A stretch of DNA of 64,000 bases, from NCBI GenBank assembly GCA_021774795.1, contig JAJFIR010000002.1, forward strand, positions 1 through 64,000, read 5' to 3'. Both the position numbers and the translations under genes were made by a program. The notes below the pieces were generated by a model. The model did no database searches. It had not been told where the DNA came from and saw only the letters and a list, made by a program, of their open reading frames with translations. Positions 1 through 15,000 of this stretch are shown here, in pieces. Within the stretch, counting starts at the first letter, position 1, and every line of letters starts with the position of its first letter. The DNA comes from Emcibacteraceae bacterium (GTDB lineage: Bacteria > Pseudomonadota > Alphaproteobacteria > Sphingomonadales > Emcibacteraceae).

Positions 1-1
1 T

Positions 2-3000
2 GTTGTCTCCGGTAATAGTGGTAATGATGACCTTATGGGCAATAGCGGTAATGATATCCTCAGCGGCGGCGAAGGGGATGATTATATTGTTGGTGGTGAC
101 GGCGATGATACGTTTAAATATTCCCGTGGTGACGGTAATGATATTATCTTTGATGCTTATAATAGCGCATTGTGGGAAGTGGTCTCTCAGCATTTAATCA
201 ATGATGCCAATTCGACTTATGAAAATAATTATCTACGGATATCTATCGATCAGAATACGACTAATTTAATCAAAGATAATGATCTAAGTGGTGATTTATC
301 CTTGGGTGATGAAGTGTTATTTGACGGCCAGAACATGGCAGACGGGTTGCGGCTACGCTATGATAGTGATGCTGCGGGTACCTCGGTCTCAAGGTTGCTT
401 GATGCGGCGTCTATCGTTGGGAATGACGGGATTGATGCGATTGAATTTAATCTGGGAATTGAAATCTCCGATATTCAATTGCAATGGGCTGATAATGGTC
501 AGGATTTAATATTAGGCATTAATAGACCCGGCGAGGAAGTGGAAGATTTCGGGTCATTTACCGATAGCATTACATTAAAAGAATGGAGTTTAAGCAAATC
601 GATTGAAAAATTTGTTTTCTTTAACACGGGCATCTTTAGCGCGTCTGATATTACCAAATGGGGTGGCGGCACGGATTTTGATGATAATGTTGTTGGCTCG
701 GAGCGAAAGGACTGGATTACCGGCAATGCCGGTGATGATGTTATTTCAGGCAATTCCGGTGATGACATCCTTCAGGGCAATACAGGCCATGATGAAATTT
801 CCGGTGGTTCGGGTGATGATGTCATTTACGGCGGAAGCGGTAATGATATTCTGGATGGTGGAGTTGGCAAAGACGTGCTTATTGGTGGCCACGGTATTGA
901 CTTGGCTTCTTTTAAATCTTCCACCGTTGGCATTACGGCAAATTTAAATTCGTCTTTTGTCGGTTCAGGCAGTTCAGAGGGAGATTCGTATTTTGAAATT
1001 GAAGGATTCTTGGGGTCTGATTTTAATGATACTTTAAATGGTGATGAAAATGATAACGTTCTTGAGGGTGGTTTAGGTAATGATATTCTTAAAGGCGGCC
1101 AGGGTGATGATACCTATGTATTCAATAAGGGGGACGGTAATGATACGATCGAAGAGTTAAATGATATCAGAACTTTTGTATATGACGTAGACGGTAATTT
1201 AAATGAAGATCGCTTTGTTCGAAACGCCATTAGAGAAGAGATTTTTGTCGAAGAAATAAACGAAAAAATGTCTGACCGCGATGACGGGATTTATATTTGG
1301 TCTTATATTAAGAACACCGTTACCATAATAGATACGCAAGATAACGATAAGATTATATATGATGCTCTTCCGCCTTCTTTCACTGAAGTTGATCCTTCTA
1401 ATTTACCAGCTTTGGGGTGGATAGATGGTTATACTAAAGGGCTCGGTCTTTCAGTTTATATCGATAGTGTCGGCACTGGCAGCAACGGAAACGATACCAT
1501 TGAATTAAGTATCAATGAAAATGGTGACATCATCAGCCTATCTGATCTTAGCTTCGCAATGAGCGGTACAAATAGCGTAGATTTAACAATAAATATTCAC
1601 GATCGGGATGCCGGACGTACAGTGAATGACAGTATTCTAATCAAAAACTTTACAGATACAGATCAAAAAATAGAAACCCTGACTTTTAGTGACGGATTTA
1701 CGGTAAATCTGGCAAGCATACTGATTAATACGGATGGCTCCCCGATTGATGCTGACGAAGATTTTATCGTTGGGACAAACATTGCCAATATTTTAAATGG
1801 TAATGATGGTAATGACGTGCTTTCTGGTTTTGACGGTGATGATACGCTGAACGGTGGATTGGGTGATGATACTCTAATTGGTGGCCTGGGTGCTGATACT
1901 ATCGATGGTGGCGCTGGTGTTGATACGGTGCGTTATAAAAGCTCCTCTGTAGGTGTGACGATCGTACTTTCTGGTGGTGCCGGGATCAGCGGAGAAGCGC
2001 AGGGTGATACATTATCCAACATTGAAAATGTACATGGCTCTACGAAGGATGACGTTATTACTGGTGATATTAGCGATAACCGGCTTTTGGGATATGATGG
2101 GAATGATACACTCACGGGAATGGCCGGTGCTGATGTTCTGATTGGTCACGGGGGTAATGATACTCTTGATGGCGGCGACGGCGAAGATAACTTATTTGGT
2201 AATGCCGGCATTGACATATTAATTGGTGGTGCAGATAAAGATACACTTTATGGTGGTGGTGATAATGATGACCTGCGTGGTGATGCGGGTAATGATAGCC
2301 TTTATGGTGAAGCAGGGGCAGACAAACTTGTTGGGGGGGCGGGTAATGATACTCTATACGGCGGCACAACGGATGATGATCAAGGGTTTGATGATCTGCA
2401 AGGTGGTCTAGGGGCGGATACATATCTCTTTGATGCTAGCGACGGTAAAAATATCATTACTGATACGGACGGTTTAAACGAAATTAATTTCGGATTAGAT
2501 GTAACGTCCGATCAGGTTGTATTTATTAAACAGGCTGACGATCTCATAATAAAAGTAATTGGTGGCACTACCGAAATTGAAGTTAAAAACTATTTCCTTG
2601 ATCAGGCTACCGATCCATTAGCGGCTCAAATTTATCGCGTTATCACTTTAGGTGATAACAAGGGTTTATATTTTAAATATGTCAAGGATACATTGGTTGC
2701 TTCTGTTACTGGATCGGAAGTTCAGTTTGATCAAACATTCTGGCATGATGGTGTGCTTGCTGCCCCTGTCATCGAAAATGAAAGCATCATAACTGATGAA
2801 GATGTTGCGTTTGCGGGTACTATTGCCGTGACGGATCATGATGAAAATATCGCTTCATACGCTCTTGTTACTGACGGTCTTAATGGTGCGGTTACGGTTG
2901 ATGTTGTAACGGGTGCGTATACTTATACACCCAATACCGATTATCAGGGCTCTGATAATTTTGAAGTCAGTGTTACTGATGATGATGGTCTTACATCAAC

Positions 3001-6000
3001 AAAACAAATATTAGTTAATGTGGTTTCAAAGAATGATGCGCCGATTGATATACTATATAATGGTAATATAGTTACTGATGGTGTTGCTGTAGCGAGCATA
3101 AATGAAAATGATGTCGGTATAGATCTTGGAACATTGACTATAATTGATCCTGATACCGATCTAGCTCATGTCAATAATATTTTATCAGTTGATGACACCA
3201 ATAATTTTGAAATTGTAAATGGCCTGTTAAAATTGAAGGACGGCATATTTTTTGATTATGAAGCGACAACATTTGTTGAAGTGACTGTTACGGCGACGGA
3301 TGGGCCATTAAGTACTTCAGTTAAATTAAAATTTGATATTGCTGATGTGGCTGATGATCCTTTTGATGCCAATACGTATAATGTGTTTTTGCTGGAGGAA
3401 ACAACCGGCGGTGAGGTTGTTAGTACGATCGAGGCACTGACGACAACGGAAGCATTAGCCTATAGTAATTTGAGTTATACAATATCTGCCGGGAACGTTT
3501 CTGGTCATTTTTATATTACGACAACGGGTGCCCCTGCGGGAAGCTACAATATTCTCGCCAATGCAGGTGTTGATCATGAAACAATACCAAGTTATGCCCT
3601 ATCAATTGATGTAAAAGAAGGCGCAACCTTACTCTTTACAAACACTGTTAATATCGGCGTCACCGATGTAAATGAGGCACCAACTAATGTGCAGGTCAAA
3701 GATCCGTTGAATATGGTTATCTCCAGTATTAATATTAATGAGGATATAAGTCAGGTCACAGCTATTGCGACTGTCAGCGCAGATGATAATGATAATCCCG
3801 GTTCATCAAATAGTAATCTTAAATATTCCATTAATGATGCGACAGGAACTTTTGGGATAAATGCAACGTCTGGAGAGATATTCCTGATTGGCACTATAGA
3901 TTATGAAGATCCCGCTAATTTATCTTACAATGTAACCGTGACGGCAACTGATAGATTCGGCGAAGGCATTGCATCAAGTGCTACACTTCTTACGATTAAC
4001 ATAGTAGATGTTAATGATAATAATCCTGTTTTTGATGTCAGTTTATACGCCAAGGAAATTAGTGAAGCGACGGTGGTTGGCACGTTGATTGAAACTATTA
4101 GTGCGACGGATGCTGAATCAGCGACACACGAAATTCAATATCGCTTTGAGTTTGAAGGCACTCCTGACGCGATTTATTCATTTTCATCAGATAATCTATT
4201 GAAAATGGACAGGGTAAATGCCCAGATTCTAGTCAACAATACTTTGGATAGGGAAACTGCGACAGGTGGGTATGCCAGTAAGGCTTATTCCATTCTTGCC
4301 GTAGATGAAAATGGTTTAGGAAATGCCCAAAGTTCTACATTTACATTAAATCTTTTGGATGATGATGAATTTGCACCGTCGTTTGATGCTTCTGATTTAT
4401 TTGGAACAATTTCTGAAAATAACTTTTTACTTCAGGGCGTAAAAGTCGGTGATTTAAATATTTCCACATCAGATGCGGATGAAACGGCGGGCGCAACTAA
4501 AATATATTTCCAGAATAGTGGCACCAGTTTATCGTCTGACGGGCTTTTTGAGATTAGAGGCAAGGAAATATTTTCTTTAGCTGAACTTAATTATGAAGTT
4601 CCGGTATCTGCACCCAGTTACAATGCAGCAACTCATGAATTCACATATACTATTTATGCGCAGTCGGATATTGGTGCAATAACAACATTGGATACTCTCA
4701 CTATTGCACTTCTAGATCAGGATGAAGCGCCAGTTGTAAGTTTCAGCAATCAAGCCAGAGCTGATTTATTTGGCGGTTGGACTGCTGCAGCCGTTGCTGA
4801 CGTTACTGTAATTGATCCGGATGTCAATGATGTAACTGTTGGAGATATCTCTGTCTGGAAGGGTGCGCAGCGCATTTGGCAAACAGGTGATCCTCTTTAT
4901 GTAGCGGGGGCCACAGCCTATGTATTGGACGGTAAATTATATGTAAGAGCCGATGTCGGTTACACGGCAACCGGATGGATGGCTGCACCACTGGATCATC
5001 AGATAATCACAGGATTTGTCAACTTACGGGTTGAAGTAAAAGACGCTGGTAACGCTTCGATCATTGGTACTCAGGATATAACCGTTAATATTGAAGATTA
5101 TGTGAGCAATGGGCAACCGATTGTTCTGGATCTGGATGGCGATGGTATAGAGCTGGTTGATTCCGATTCCAGTACGGTCGAATTTGATATGGATGGGGAC
5201 GGCGTAGCACAGCGAACCGGGTGGGTGGCTGCGGATGATGGTTTCCTCGCTCTGGACAGAAACAGCAACGGTAAAATAGATAATATATCTGAAATTTCCT
5301 TCATTGATGATCTGGTGGGTGCAGAAACTGATCTTCAGGGTCTTCGCGCTTTTGATACAAACAATAATGGTCTGTTTGATTTAGGTGATGATCAATATAA
5401 TGAATTCATAGTTTGGCAAGATTCAAACCAAAATGGCATCAGCGAAGAAAATGAAATGATGTCATTGGAGCAGGCCGGTATTGTAAGTCTGACTTTAACA
5501 CGTACCCCGAGCAATGATGATGTGATATTGGGGCAAAATAATATCTCTGCTACGGCAGAATATTTAAATCAGGACCGCACTATTGGTGTGGTCGGTGATG
5601 TTAGTCTGGCTTATTCGGACGGACAACATTCTAATAATGCTCAAGATGATTTCAGGAGCGCGACATTAAATACGCAAATTAATATTGATGTTTTAACAAA
5701 TGATACTGTATCGACTTTACCAAATGTGAATATTGCCAGTATCGGTAATGCTCTTCATGGTACCGTAGTAATTAATAATAATACGATTGATTATACGCCT
5801 GATGCCGGTTATAGCGGAATTGATTTTTTCCAGTATGCCATCAATGATACTGTGGATGGCCATTCTACGGCTTCAGTTTATATCACAGTTGACGGCCTTA
5901 ACGAATTTGTCGGCTCGGGCGGCAATGATTTTGTTAATTTCTCAGGCCACGCTCAGGCTTATACGCTCTTTGGATCACTTGGCATTGACACTTTAAAAGG

Positions 6001-9000
6001 CGGTGATTTAGGGGACATAATTCATGGCGATGATGGCATAGATAGCCTTCATGGTAATGGTGGCGCGGATACTATTAATGGCGGATTAGGTGATGATTAT
6101 ATTCGTGGCGGTGCAGGTGGTGACACCATTGACGGCGGATTAGGGTCCGATACATTATCCTACAGCGATTCTGCGGCTGGAGTTAACATTGATCTTACCA
6201 CCGGTAGTTATGCGGGCGGCGATGCGGCGGGTGATATCGTATCAAACATTGAAAAAATCTTTGGCTCGGAAAATGTGGATACACTAACTGGATCTGCAAG
6301 TGCTGATTATTTGGGCGGCAATGCGGGCAATGATACTTTAAGCGGAAATGCCGGTGATGATGTGCTGATCGGTGGATCAGGCGATGATTTGGTTGAGGGC
6401 GGCTTGGGAGCTGATCAATTATTTGGAGGGCTTGGAATTGATACGATTACCTACGCATCATCCGATGCAGCGGTCAGGGTAGATTTACTGGAAGGTATTG
6501 GCCTTGGCGGGCATGCTGAAGGTGATATCATCGATACAACATTTGAAAATCTGACCGGTTCTGGTTTTAATGATATCCTGGAAGCCAACCGTGAAAATAA
6601 TGTTATTAATGGTGGTGATGGCAATGATTATATTCGTGGTGATCTGGGCGATGATATTATAGATGGTGGCGCCGGGGATTATGACGTTGCGCGCTTCAGT
6701 GGTAACAGAGCGAATTATACGATTACCGATATTGGTAGTGGTCAAACTCAGGTGGTTGGTGATGATGGGACAGATATTGTTACCAATGTGGAAACTTTAT
6801 ATTTTGATGATCGCTATTATATTGTTGGCTCAGCCAATTCGGCACCCACGGGCTCCCTGTCAATTAATGGACAACCACGGGAAGATAAAACGCTTATTGT
6901 AAGTAATACCCTTGTGGATCCAGACGGCCTTGGTGCTATTAGTTATCAGTGGAAACGGGACGGTGTTGATATAGGTGGTGCGACATCGACCACTTATACG
7001 CTTGTGACGGCTGATGTTGGCACTGCGATAACAGTTGAGGGTCGTTACACGGACGGCGGAGGAACGCTTGAGAGTTTTGTATCAGCTGCGACAGCCACTG
7101 TGTTTTCTAATACGGCCCCCGTTGTTGGTTCGATTGATCTAGGCACTATTCTAGAGGATGGGTCTATTGTCATAAGCGAAGCAACGCTTCTCGCCAGTAG
7201 TACTGATGCGGAGGGTGACGCACTTTCCGTGACTTCTGTTGGGCTTGCTGTTCCAGTTAACGGCTCAATCACAGACAATGGTAACGGTACATGGACCTTT
7301 ACACCTACCGCAGATCTTTTTGGCGCAGGTATGGTTATCGATTTTATGGTTTCGGACGGTACAGCGACAACTGCGGGCACAGCCACTATTGATGTTCAGG
7401 GGGTTAATGACGTTGTTATAACCGGCACAAGCAGTGCTGATATATTAAATGGAACAGTAGAAAACGATATCATAAACGCGCTTGGTGGCGGCGATACCAT
7501 TAATGGTGGTGCTGGCGATGATCAGCTTGATGGTAAGGGCGGTGCTGATGTCATCCACGGTGATGCTGGCGATGACTTTATAGGCGGAGATGGTGGTAAT
7601 GATGATCTCTACGGAGATGCTGGTAATGATACCATCCAGGGGAATAATGGCGCAGACGATATTTGGGGCGGCGACGGTAACGATAATATAACAGGTAACG
7701 CAGGCGTTGATACAATTTATGGGGGTATTGGCAATGATATCATCGATGGTGGCGCCGACGCCGATACTATTTATGGTGAGGCAGGTGATGATTGGATCAT
7801 TGGTGGTACTGGCCAGGATATTCTTGATGGCGGTACGGGCAATGATACGGTCGATTTCTCTTATGTTACCACTTCAGCCTTTACGCATAACCTTGTGACG
7901 CAGACATCGTCATCGGGTGGTTTTTCTGAAACATATTCAAATTTTGAAAATATAGCTGCCGGTGGTGGAAACGACACAATCACAGGTACAGCTTCAGACA
8001 ATATTTTGATCGGCAATGGTGGCAATGATACTATTGATGGTGGTGCTGGAAATGACATCGCCGTCTTTAGCGGTAATATGTCTGCATATACTTTCACGGC
8101 TTCATCCACCGTTCCATTTAATATTTCGGGCACAGATGGCAGCGATACTATTTCCAATATTGAAGTGCTGCGTTTTGACGATCAGGATTATAACATTGTT
8201 AACAATACGGCTCCCACAGGCACCGTAACGATCACGGGCATAGCGACGGAAGATCAGGTTCTAACCGCTTCAAACACCCTTGCCGATGCAGATGGTCTTG
8301 GTACCATCAGTTATCAGTGGAAACGAGCTGGAGTGAACATTGGTGGTGCAACGGCAGCCACATACACCCTTGTACAGGCCGATGTCGGTGCGGCAATTAC
8401 GGTTGCGGCCAGCTATACAGATGGTGGCGGCACAGCTGAAAGCGTTACATCAAGTGCAACGGCCGCAGTGGCCAATGTCAATGATGCGCCAACGGGTATA
8501 GTCACGATCACGGGCATAGCGACGGAAGATCAAATTCTGACCGCCTCAAACACATTGGCTGATGAAGATGGTCTAGGTGCCATTAGCTATCAATGGAAAC
8601 GAGGTGGAGTGAACATTGCTGGTGCGACAGCCGCCACATATACCCTTGTTCAGGCTGATGTCGGTGCAGCAATTACGGTCGCGGCCAGTTATACTGACGG
8701 TCAGGGAACAGCGGAAAGCGTTATATCAAGTGCAACGGCCACAGTGGCCAATGTTAATGATGCACCGACAGGCACTGTGACCATCACAGGCACAGCACAG
8801 GAAAACGAAATCCTTACGGCAGCGAATACCCTTGCTGATGAAGATGGTCTGGGTGTGATAAGTTATCAGTGGAAACGGGCTGGTGTGGATATTGGTGGTG
8901 CGACAGCAAGTACCTATACGCTAGTGGCGGCTGACGTTGCTAATGCGATTACGGTTGCGGCCAGTTATACGGACGGACAGGGAACAGCAGAGAGTGAAGT

Positions 9001-12000
9001 GTCAACGGCGACAACCGCTGTAATTGCTGCAGGAAGCAATACGGTGCCGACGGGTACAGTAACGATCACGGGCATAGCGACGGAAGATCAAATTCTGACC
9101 GCCTCAAACACATTGGCCGATGCCGATGGTCTTGGTGTGATAAGTTATCAATGGAAACGAGGTGGAGTGAACATTGCTGGTGCGACAGCCGCCACATATA
9201 CCCTTGTACAGGCCGATGTCGGTGCGGCAATTACGGTTGCGGCCAGTTATACGGATGGTGGTGGCACAGCTGAAAGCGTTACATCAAGTGCAACGGCCGC
9301 AGTGGCCAATATCAATGATGTACCGGCGGGCACAGTAACGATCGCGGGCATAGCGACGGAAGATCAAATTCTGACCGCCTCAAACAGCTTGGCTGATGCG
9401 GATGGTCTTGGTACCATCAGTTATCAATGGAAACGAGCTGGTGTGAATATTACAGGTGCGACAGCCGCCACATATACCCTTGTTCAAGCCGATGTCGGTG
9501 CAGCAATTACGGTCGCGGCCAGTTATACTGACGGTCAGGGAACAGTTGAAAGTGTTACATCAAGTGCAACGTTAGCAGTTCTTAACGTCAATGATGCACC
9601 GACGGGTACAGTCACCATCACGGGTACAGCACAGGAAAACGAAATCCTTACGGCAGTGAATACCCTTGCTGATGAAGATGGTCTTGGTGCCATTAGTTAT
9701 CAGTGGAAACGGGCCGGTGTGGATATTGGTGGTGCGACAGCAAGCACTTATACGTTAGTGGCGGCTGACGTTGCTAATGCGATTACGGTTGCTGCCAGTT
9801 ATACGGACGGACAGGGAACAGCAGAGAATGAAGTGTCAACGGCGACAGCCGCTGTAATTGCTGTAGGAGGTAATGCTGCACCTGTCGTCGGTTCTGTTGA
9901 TCTAGGCACTATTCTAGAAGATGGGTCTATTGTCATAAGCGAAGCAAAGCTTCTCGCCAGTAGTACTGATGCAGATGGAGACACGCTTTCAGTGACTTCT
10001 GTTGGGCTTGCTGTGCCAGCTAATGGCTCAATCACAGACAATGGTAACGGTACATGGACCTTTACACCTACCGCAGATCTTTTTGGCGCAGGTATGGTTA
10101 TCGATTTTATGGTTTCGGACGGTACAACGACAACTGCGGGCACAGCCACTATTGATGTTCAGGGGGTTAATGACGTTGTTATAACCGGCACAAGCAGTGC
10201 TGATATATTAAATGGAACAGTAGAAAACGATATCATAAACGCGCTTGGTGGTGGCGATACTATTTATGGTGGTGATGGTGACGACATCATAGATGGTGGT
10301 GCTGGCGTTGATATGATTTATGGCGATGCTGGTGACGATATTATTTCTGGAAATACAGGGTATGATATTCTTGATGGTGGCTTAGGAAATGATACCATAG
10401 ATTTTACTTATTCCAGTTCGGATTGGACCATAGATTTGGTTGCTGCAACAGCAGATATAGGCAGTACACTGGAAAGTATTATTAACTTTGAAAATGTTAA
10501 TGCCGGAGAGGGTTATGATACTATTACGGGCGATGCACTGGACAACATTCTTAAAGGCAATGGCGGTGGTGACACGATTAATGGTGGGGCCGGTGATGAC
10601 TTTATCTCGGGTGGTTGGGGGTACGATATTCTTGATGGCGGGACGGGTAATGATACGGTAGATTTTTCATATGTTACTACTACTGATTATACATTAAATT
10701 TAGTTACCCAAACTGGGGTGTCAGCCAGTTCTAGTGAAACGTTTTCCAATTTTGAGAATGTATATTCCGGTGGTGGTAATGATACGATTACCGGTAATGC
10801 ATCGGCTAATATCTTAACTGGAAACGGCGGTAATGATACCATTGATGGTGGTGATGGCATCGATGTTGCGGTCTTTAACGGCAACATGGCTGACTACACA
10901 TTCACAGCGTCAACAGCAAATCCATTTACAGTAACAGGTGCGGACGGTACGGATACAGTCTCTCATATAGAAACTCTCCGTTTTGATGATCAGGATTACA
11001 TTGTGAGTGCGTCCCAAACACCGGTGGTGCTTGATCTCGATGGAGACGGCGTCGAACTTATATCACGTTATACTTCTTCTGTGTTGTTTGATCAGGATAG
11101 TGATGGAGATTTGGATAGAACAGGTTGGGTTTCTGCGGACGATGGCATGCTGGTTTTGGACCGCAACAGTGATGGCACCATCAATAATGGGTCAGAAATT
11201 TCTTTTATAAATGATTTAGTGGGTGCCACGACCGATATGGAAGGTCTGGTTGCTTATGATACAAATACGGATGGTGTTTTGGACGCGCTTGATACGCAGT
11301 TTGGTGATTTCAGAGTATGGCAGGATATAAATCAGAACGGCATTAGTGAAATTGGTGAATTATCCACATTGGCAGGGTTAGGGATAGCGTCGATCAATTT
11401 ATCGTTGAATTCAACTGGTGTGGATGTCGGATCAGCGAGCGATAATGTCATCACAAATTTCGCGAATTTTACGTGGAATGATGCTTCAACGGGGCAGATT
11501 GGTGATGCGGTATTCTGGTATGAAGAATATATAGCTTCTGGAAATAATTTGCCCTATGCAGGTTCCGTTGACCTTGGTGCTGTTGCAGAAGATGCTTCGA
11601 AAACCTTCGATGCAAATATGCTCCTAGCGAATAGTTCGGATATTGATCTGGATACGCTTACCGTCGTTGTAGTAAGACTAGTCAAGCCTTCAGATGGCAT
11701 GGTGATTGATAATGGCGATGGTACGTGGACCTTTGAGCCGGCAAAAGATTTTAATAGTGACAATATTGAGCTTCATTATACAGTTTCAGACGGTACAGGT
11801 ACTGCGCTCGGTACGGCATTTATAGATGTCACTGCCGTAAATGATAATCCTGTTGCCGGGGCATCGATTGATCTTGGTTCTGCGGTAGAGGATGGTTCAT
11901 TGGTGATTAGTGAGGCATCTCTGCTCGTAAATAGCTCAGATATTGATGGCGATAGTTTGACGGTGACAACAGTCAGCCTTGCGATACCTTCAAATGGAAC

Positions 12001-15000
12001 TATTACCGATAATGGCGATGGCACGTGGACTTTTAACCCTGCCCCAGATTTTTACGGCGACAATGTTGGAATTAATTATACGGTCTCAGATGGAACGACG
12101 ACCGTTGCTGGCGATGCATATTTCGACGTGACATCAGTAAATGATGCACCAAATGTTGGCGCACAGTATGATCTAGGGAGTGTCCAGGAAGATGGAACGT
12201 TCGTAATATATTCTGAAACTTTGCTTACCAACAGCAGTGATATTGAAGGAGATGCCTTAAATATAACAGATGTATCGCTTGCTACGCCGTCCAACGGGAA
12301 CATTATCAATAATGGAGATGGGGTATGGATTTTTGATCCAGCGGCAGACTTCAATGCTAATGACATTTTGTTAAATTTCACTGTTTCTGATGGGACAGAT
12401 ACAACAAATGGCGCGGCAATTATCGATGTAACAGCTATTAATGATGCCCCAGTAGCAGGACCGGTAGATTTGGGTTCTGTATTGGAGGATGGATCGATCC
12501 TGATTTCAGCGGCAACTCTACTAGCTAATAGTACTGATATAGAAGGAGATGCGTTATCGATCACGGCTGTTAGTCTCGCAAATTCTGCAAATGGGATTTT
12601 GACCGATAATCTTGATGGTACATGGACATTCGCTCCCGCTGCTGATTACAATGGTTTTGTCAACTTTAATTTTGACGTATTTGACGGCACAGATACCACA
12701 TCTGGTACAGCTTCTATTTCAATAACAGCTGTTAATGATGCGCCGACAGCGATTGATAATAAAGTTATAGCATATGAAAATACTGCTTTTACATTCAACA
12801 GTAGCGATTTTGGTTATAATGACATTGATGGGGATGCTCTTGATCATGTCACTATAACTGTACTGCCCTTGCAAGGAGTGCTTGCCTTAAACGGGGTTGC
12901 AGTTACCTTAAATCAACAGGTTCTTTTAGTAGATATTGCCGATCTGGTATTTACTCCGGATTTAAATGAAATTGGCAATAACTATACGACCTTTAAGTTT
13001 ACTGCGAGCGATGGCACAGCTCAAAGCACCGAACAGATTATTACTATAGATGTATTGAATAATGCGCCGGTTGTAGGAGCTCCTGTAGATTTAGGATCTT
13101 TTCTTGAAGACGGCTCGCTTATTATAAGTGAAGCTACTCTACTCGCGAATAGTTCGGATGCGGACGGGGACACTTTATCCGTCACTGCCGTGAGCCTGGC
13201 TGTACCGTCTAATGGAATAATTACGAACAACGGAAATAGCACCTGGACATTTAATCCAACTGCCGACTTTAATGGCAATGATATTATCATCAATTTCACT
13301 GTTTCTGATGGAATAGATACCACCGACAGCACTGCGATAGTAGATATTACTTCTGTCAATGAAGTGCCAACCGGTGATGTAGCGATTTCGGGTATTGCAA
13401 CACAAGGATCAACGCTCACGGCAAGTAATACCTTGGCTGATGCCGATGGACTTGGCACAATTAGTTACCAGTGGAAGCGAAATGGTGTTTCAATTTTTGG
13501 TGCGACCAATAGCACTCATGCGCTTGTTCAGGCGGATGTTGGAACGACAATTACTGTAACCGCAAATTACACTGATGGAGCTAACACGAATGAAAGTGTT
13601 ACATCGCTTGCAACTGCAGCTGTTGCAAATGTTAATGATGCGCCAACGGGATCTGTTTCGATTTCAGGAACGGGTGAAATTGGCACAGTGTTATCAGCCA
13701 GCAATACCCTCGCCGATATTGATGGTTTAGGGACGATATCTTATCAATGGAAACGAGGCGGTATTGATATATCAGGTGCTACCAACAGTAGTTATACAAC
13801 CGTTCAGGCCGATCTTAATGCAGCGATCACCGCTTTAGCGGTTTATACTGATGGTGAAGGGACGATTGAAACAGTACAATCATCATCGATTATAGCAGTA
13901 GATACGATAGCACCAAGCGTTATAGTTACGATGGATGATACAGACCTGAACGTTGGTGATACATCTTTAGTGACCTTTACTTTTACCGAAGCACCGGTTG
14001 GTTTTACAGCCGCAGATATAGTGGCCGAAAATGGAAGCATTAGTGCGCTGGTCGAAACGGCGGGTAATCCGCTGGAATATACGGCGATATTCACACCATC
14101 AGCTGGAATAACAGATACTAGCAATGTTATCACTGTTGGTACAGGTTATACTGATGCGGCGGGTAATATAGGTGTTGGTGATACAGGACCGAATTATAAC
14201 ATTGATACTCAAGCACCAACTGTCACTATTACAATGAATGACACATCACTTAGTATCGGTGATACATCAACCGTGACATTCACTTTCAATGAAGCACCTA
14301 TTGGTTTCACAACCTTGGATATTTCCGCGCAAAGCGGGATTATAACCGGGTTAGCTGTCAGTGGTAATCCATTGGTATATACTGCCCTCTTTACACCTAC
14401 GGTTGGAATTGCTGATACCAGTAATGTGATTACGGTTGGAACAGGTTATACTGATGCAGCGGGTAATACAGGTATTAGCGGTAGTTCGACTTCTTATAGC
14501 GTTGATACTGTTGCCCCTACTGTGACAGCGACGATGAATGATTATGCCTTGACTATCGGTCAAACAGCGACGGTGACATTTAACTTCAGTGAAGCAGTAT
14601 CAGGTTTTACAGCTGCAGATATTACGGCGCAAAACGGTGCTATTAGCGGGTTAAGCGGCAGTGGTTCTCTTTATACGGCAACCTTTACGCCAGTTGGAGG
14701 TATCACAGATACCAGTAATGTAATTACAGTTGGAACAGGTTACACTGATGTTATAGGCAATGCGGGTAGCGGGGATAGTACGCCAAATTACACAATACAT
14801 ACGGACCAAGCTCCGGTAATATCATTTTCAATAATTGACACCAGCTTGAGTTTCTCAACTGTTCAATCAACTGATGTCAGGCATGTTGCCAACCTTAATA
14901 TTACCGATGTTGATGATGTAGGATACGGAAACATTACTGTAAAAGTTAATGGTAGCACTCTATATTCTTATGTTTCAGGCACAGCATTATATGCCAGAGC

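Noticed and set aside
2-8070. Repetitive DNA resembling a tandem or CRISPR-like array
   Set aside because: The periodicity of 27 bases codes in frame for RTX nonapeptides; there are no spacers and no cas genes.
12076-13458. Long minus-strand open frames of up to 162 codons inside the giant gene
   Set aside because: They mirror the repeated plus-strand domains, have low-complexity Ser/Thr/Val composition and no ribosome sites.
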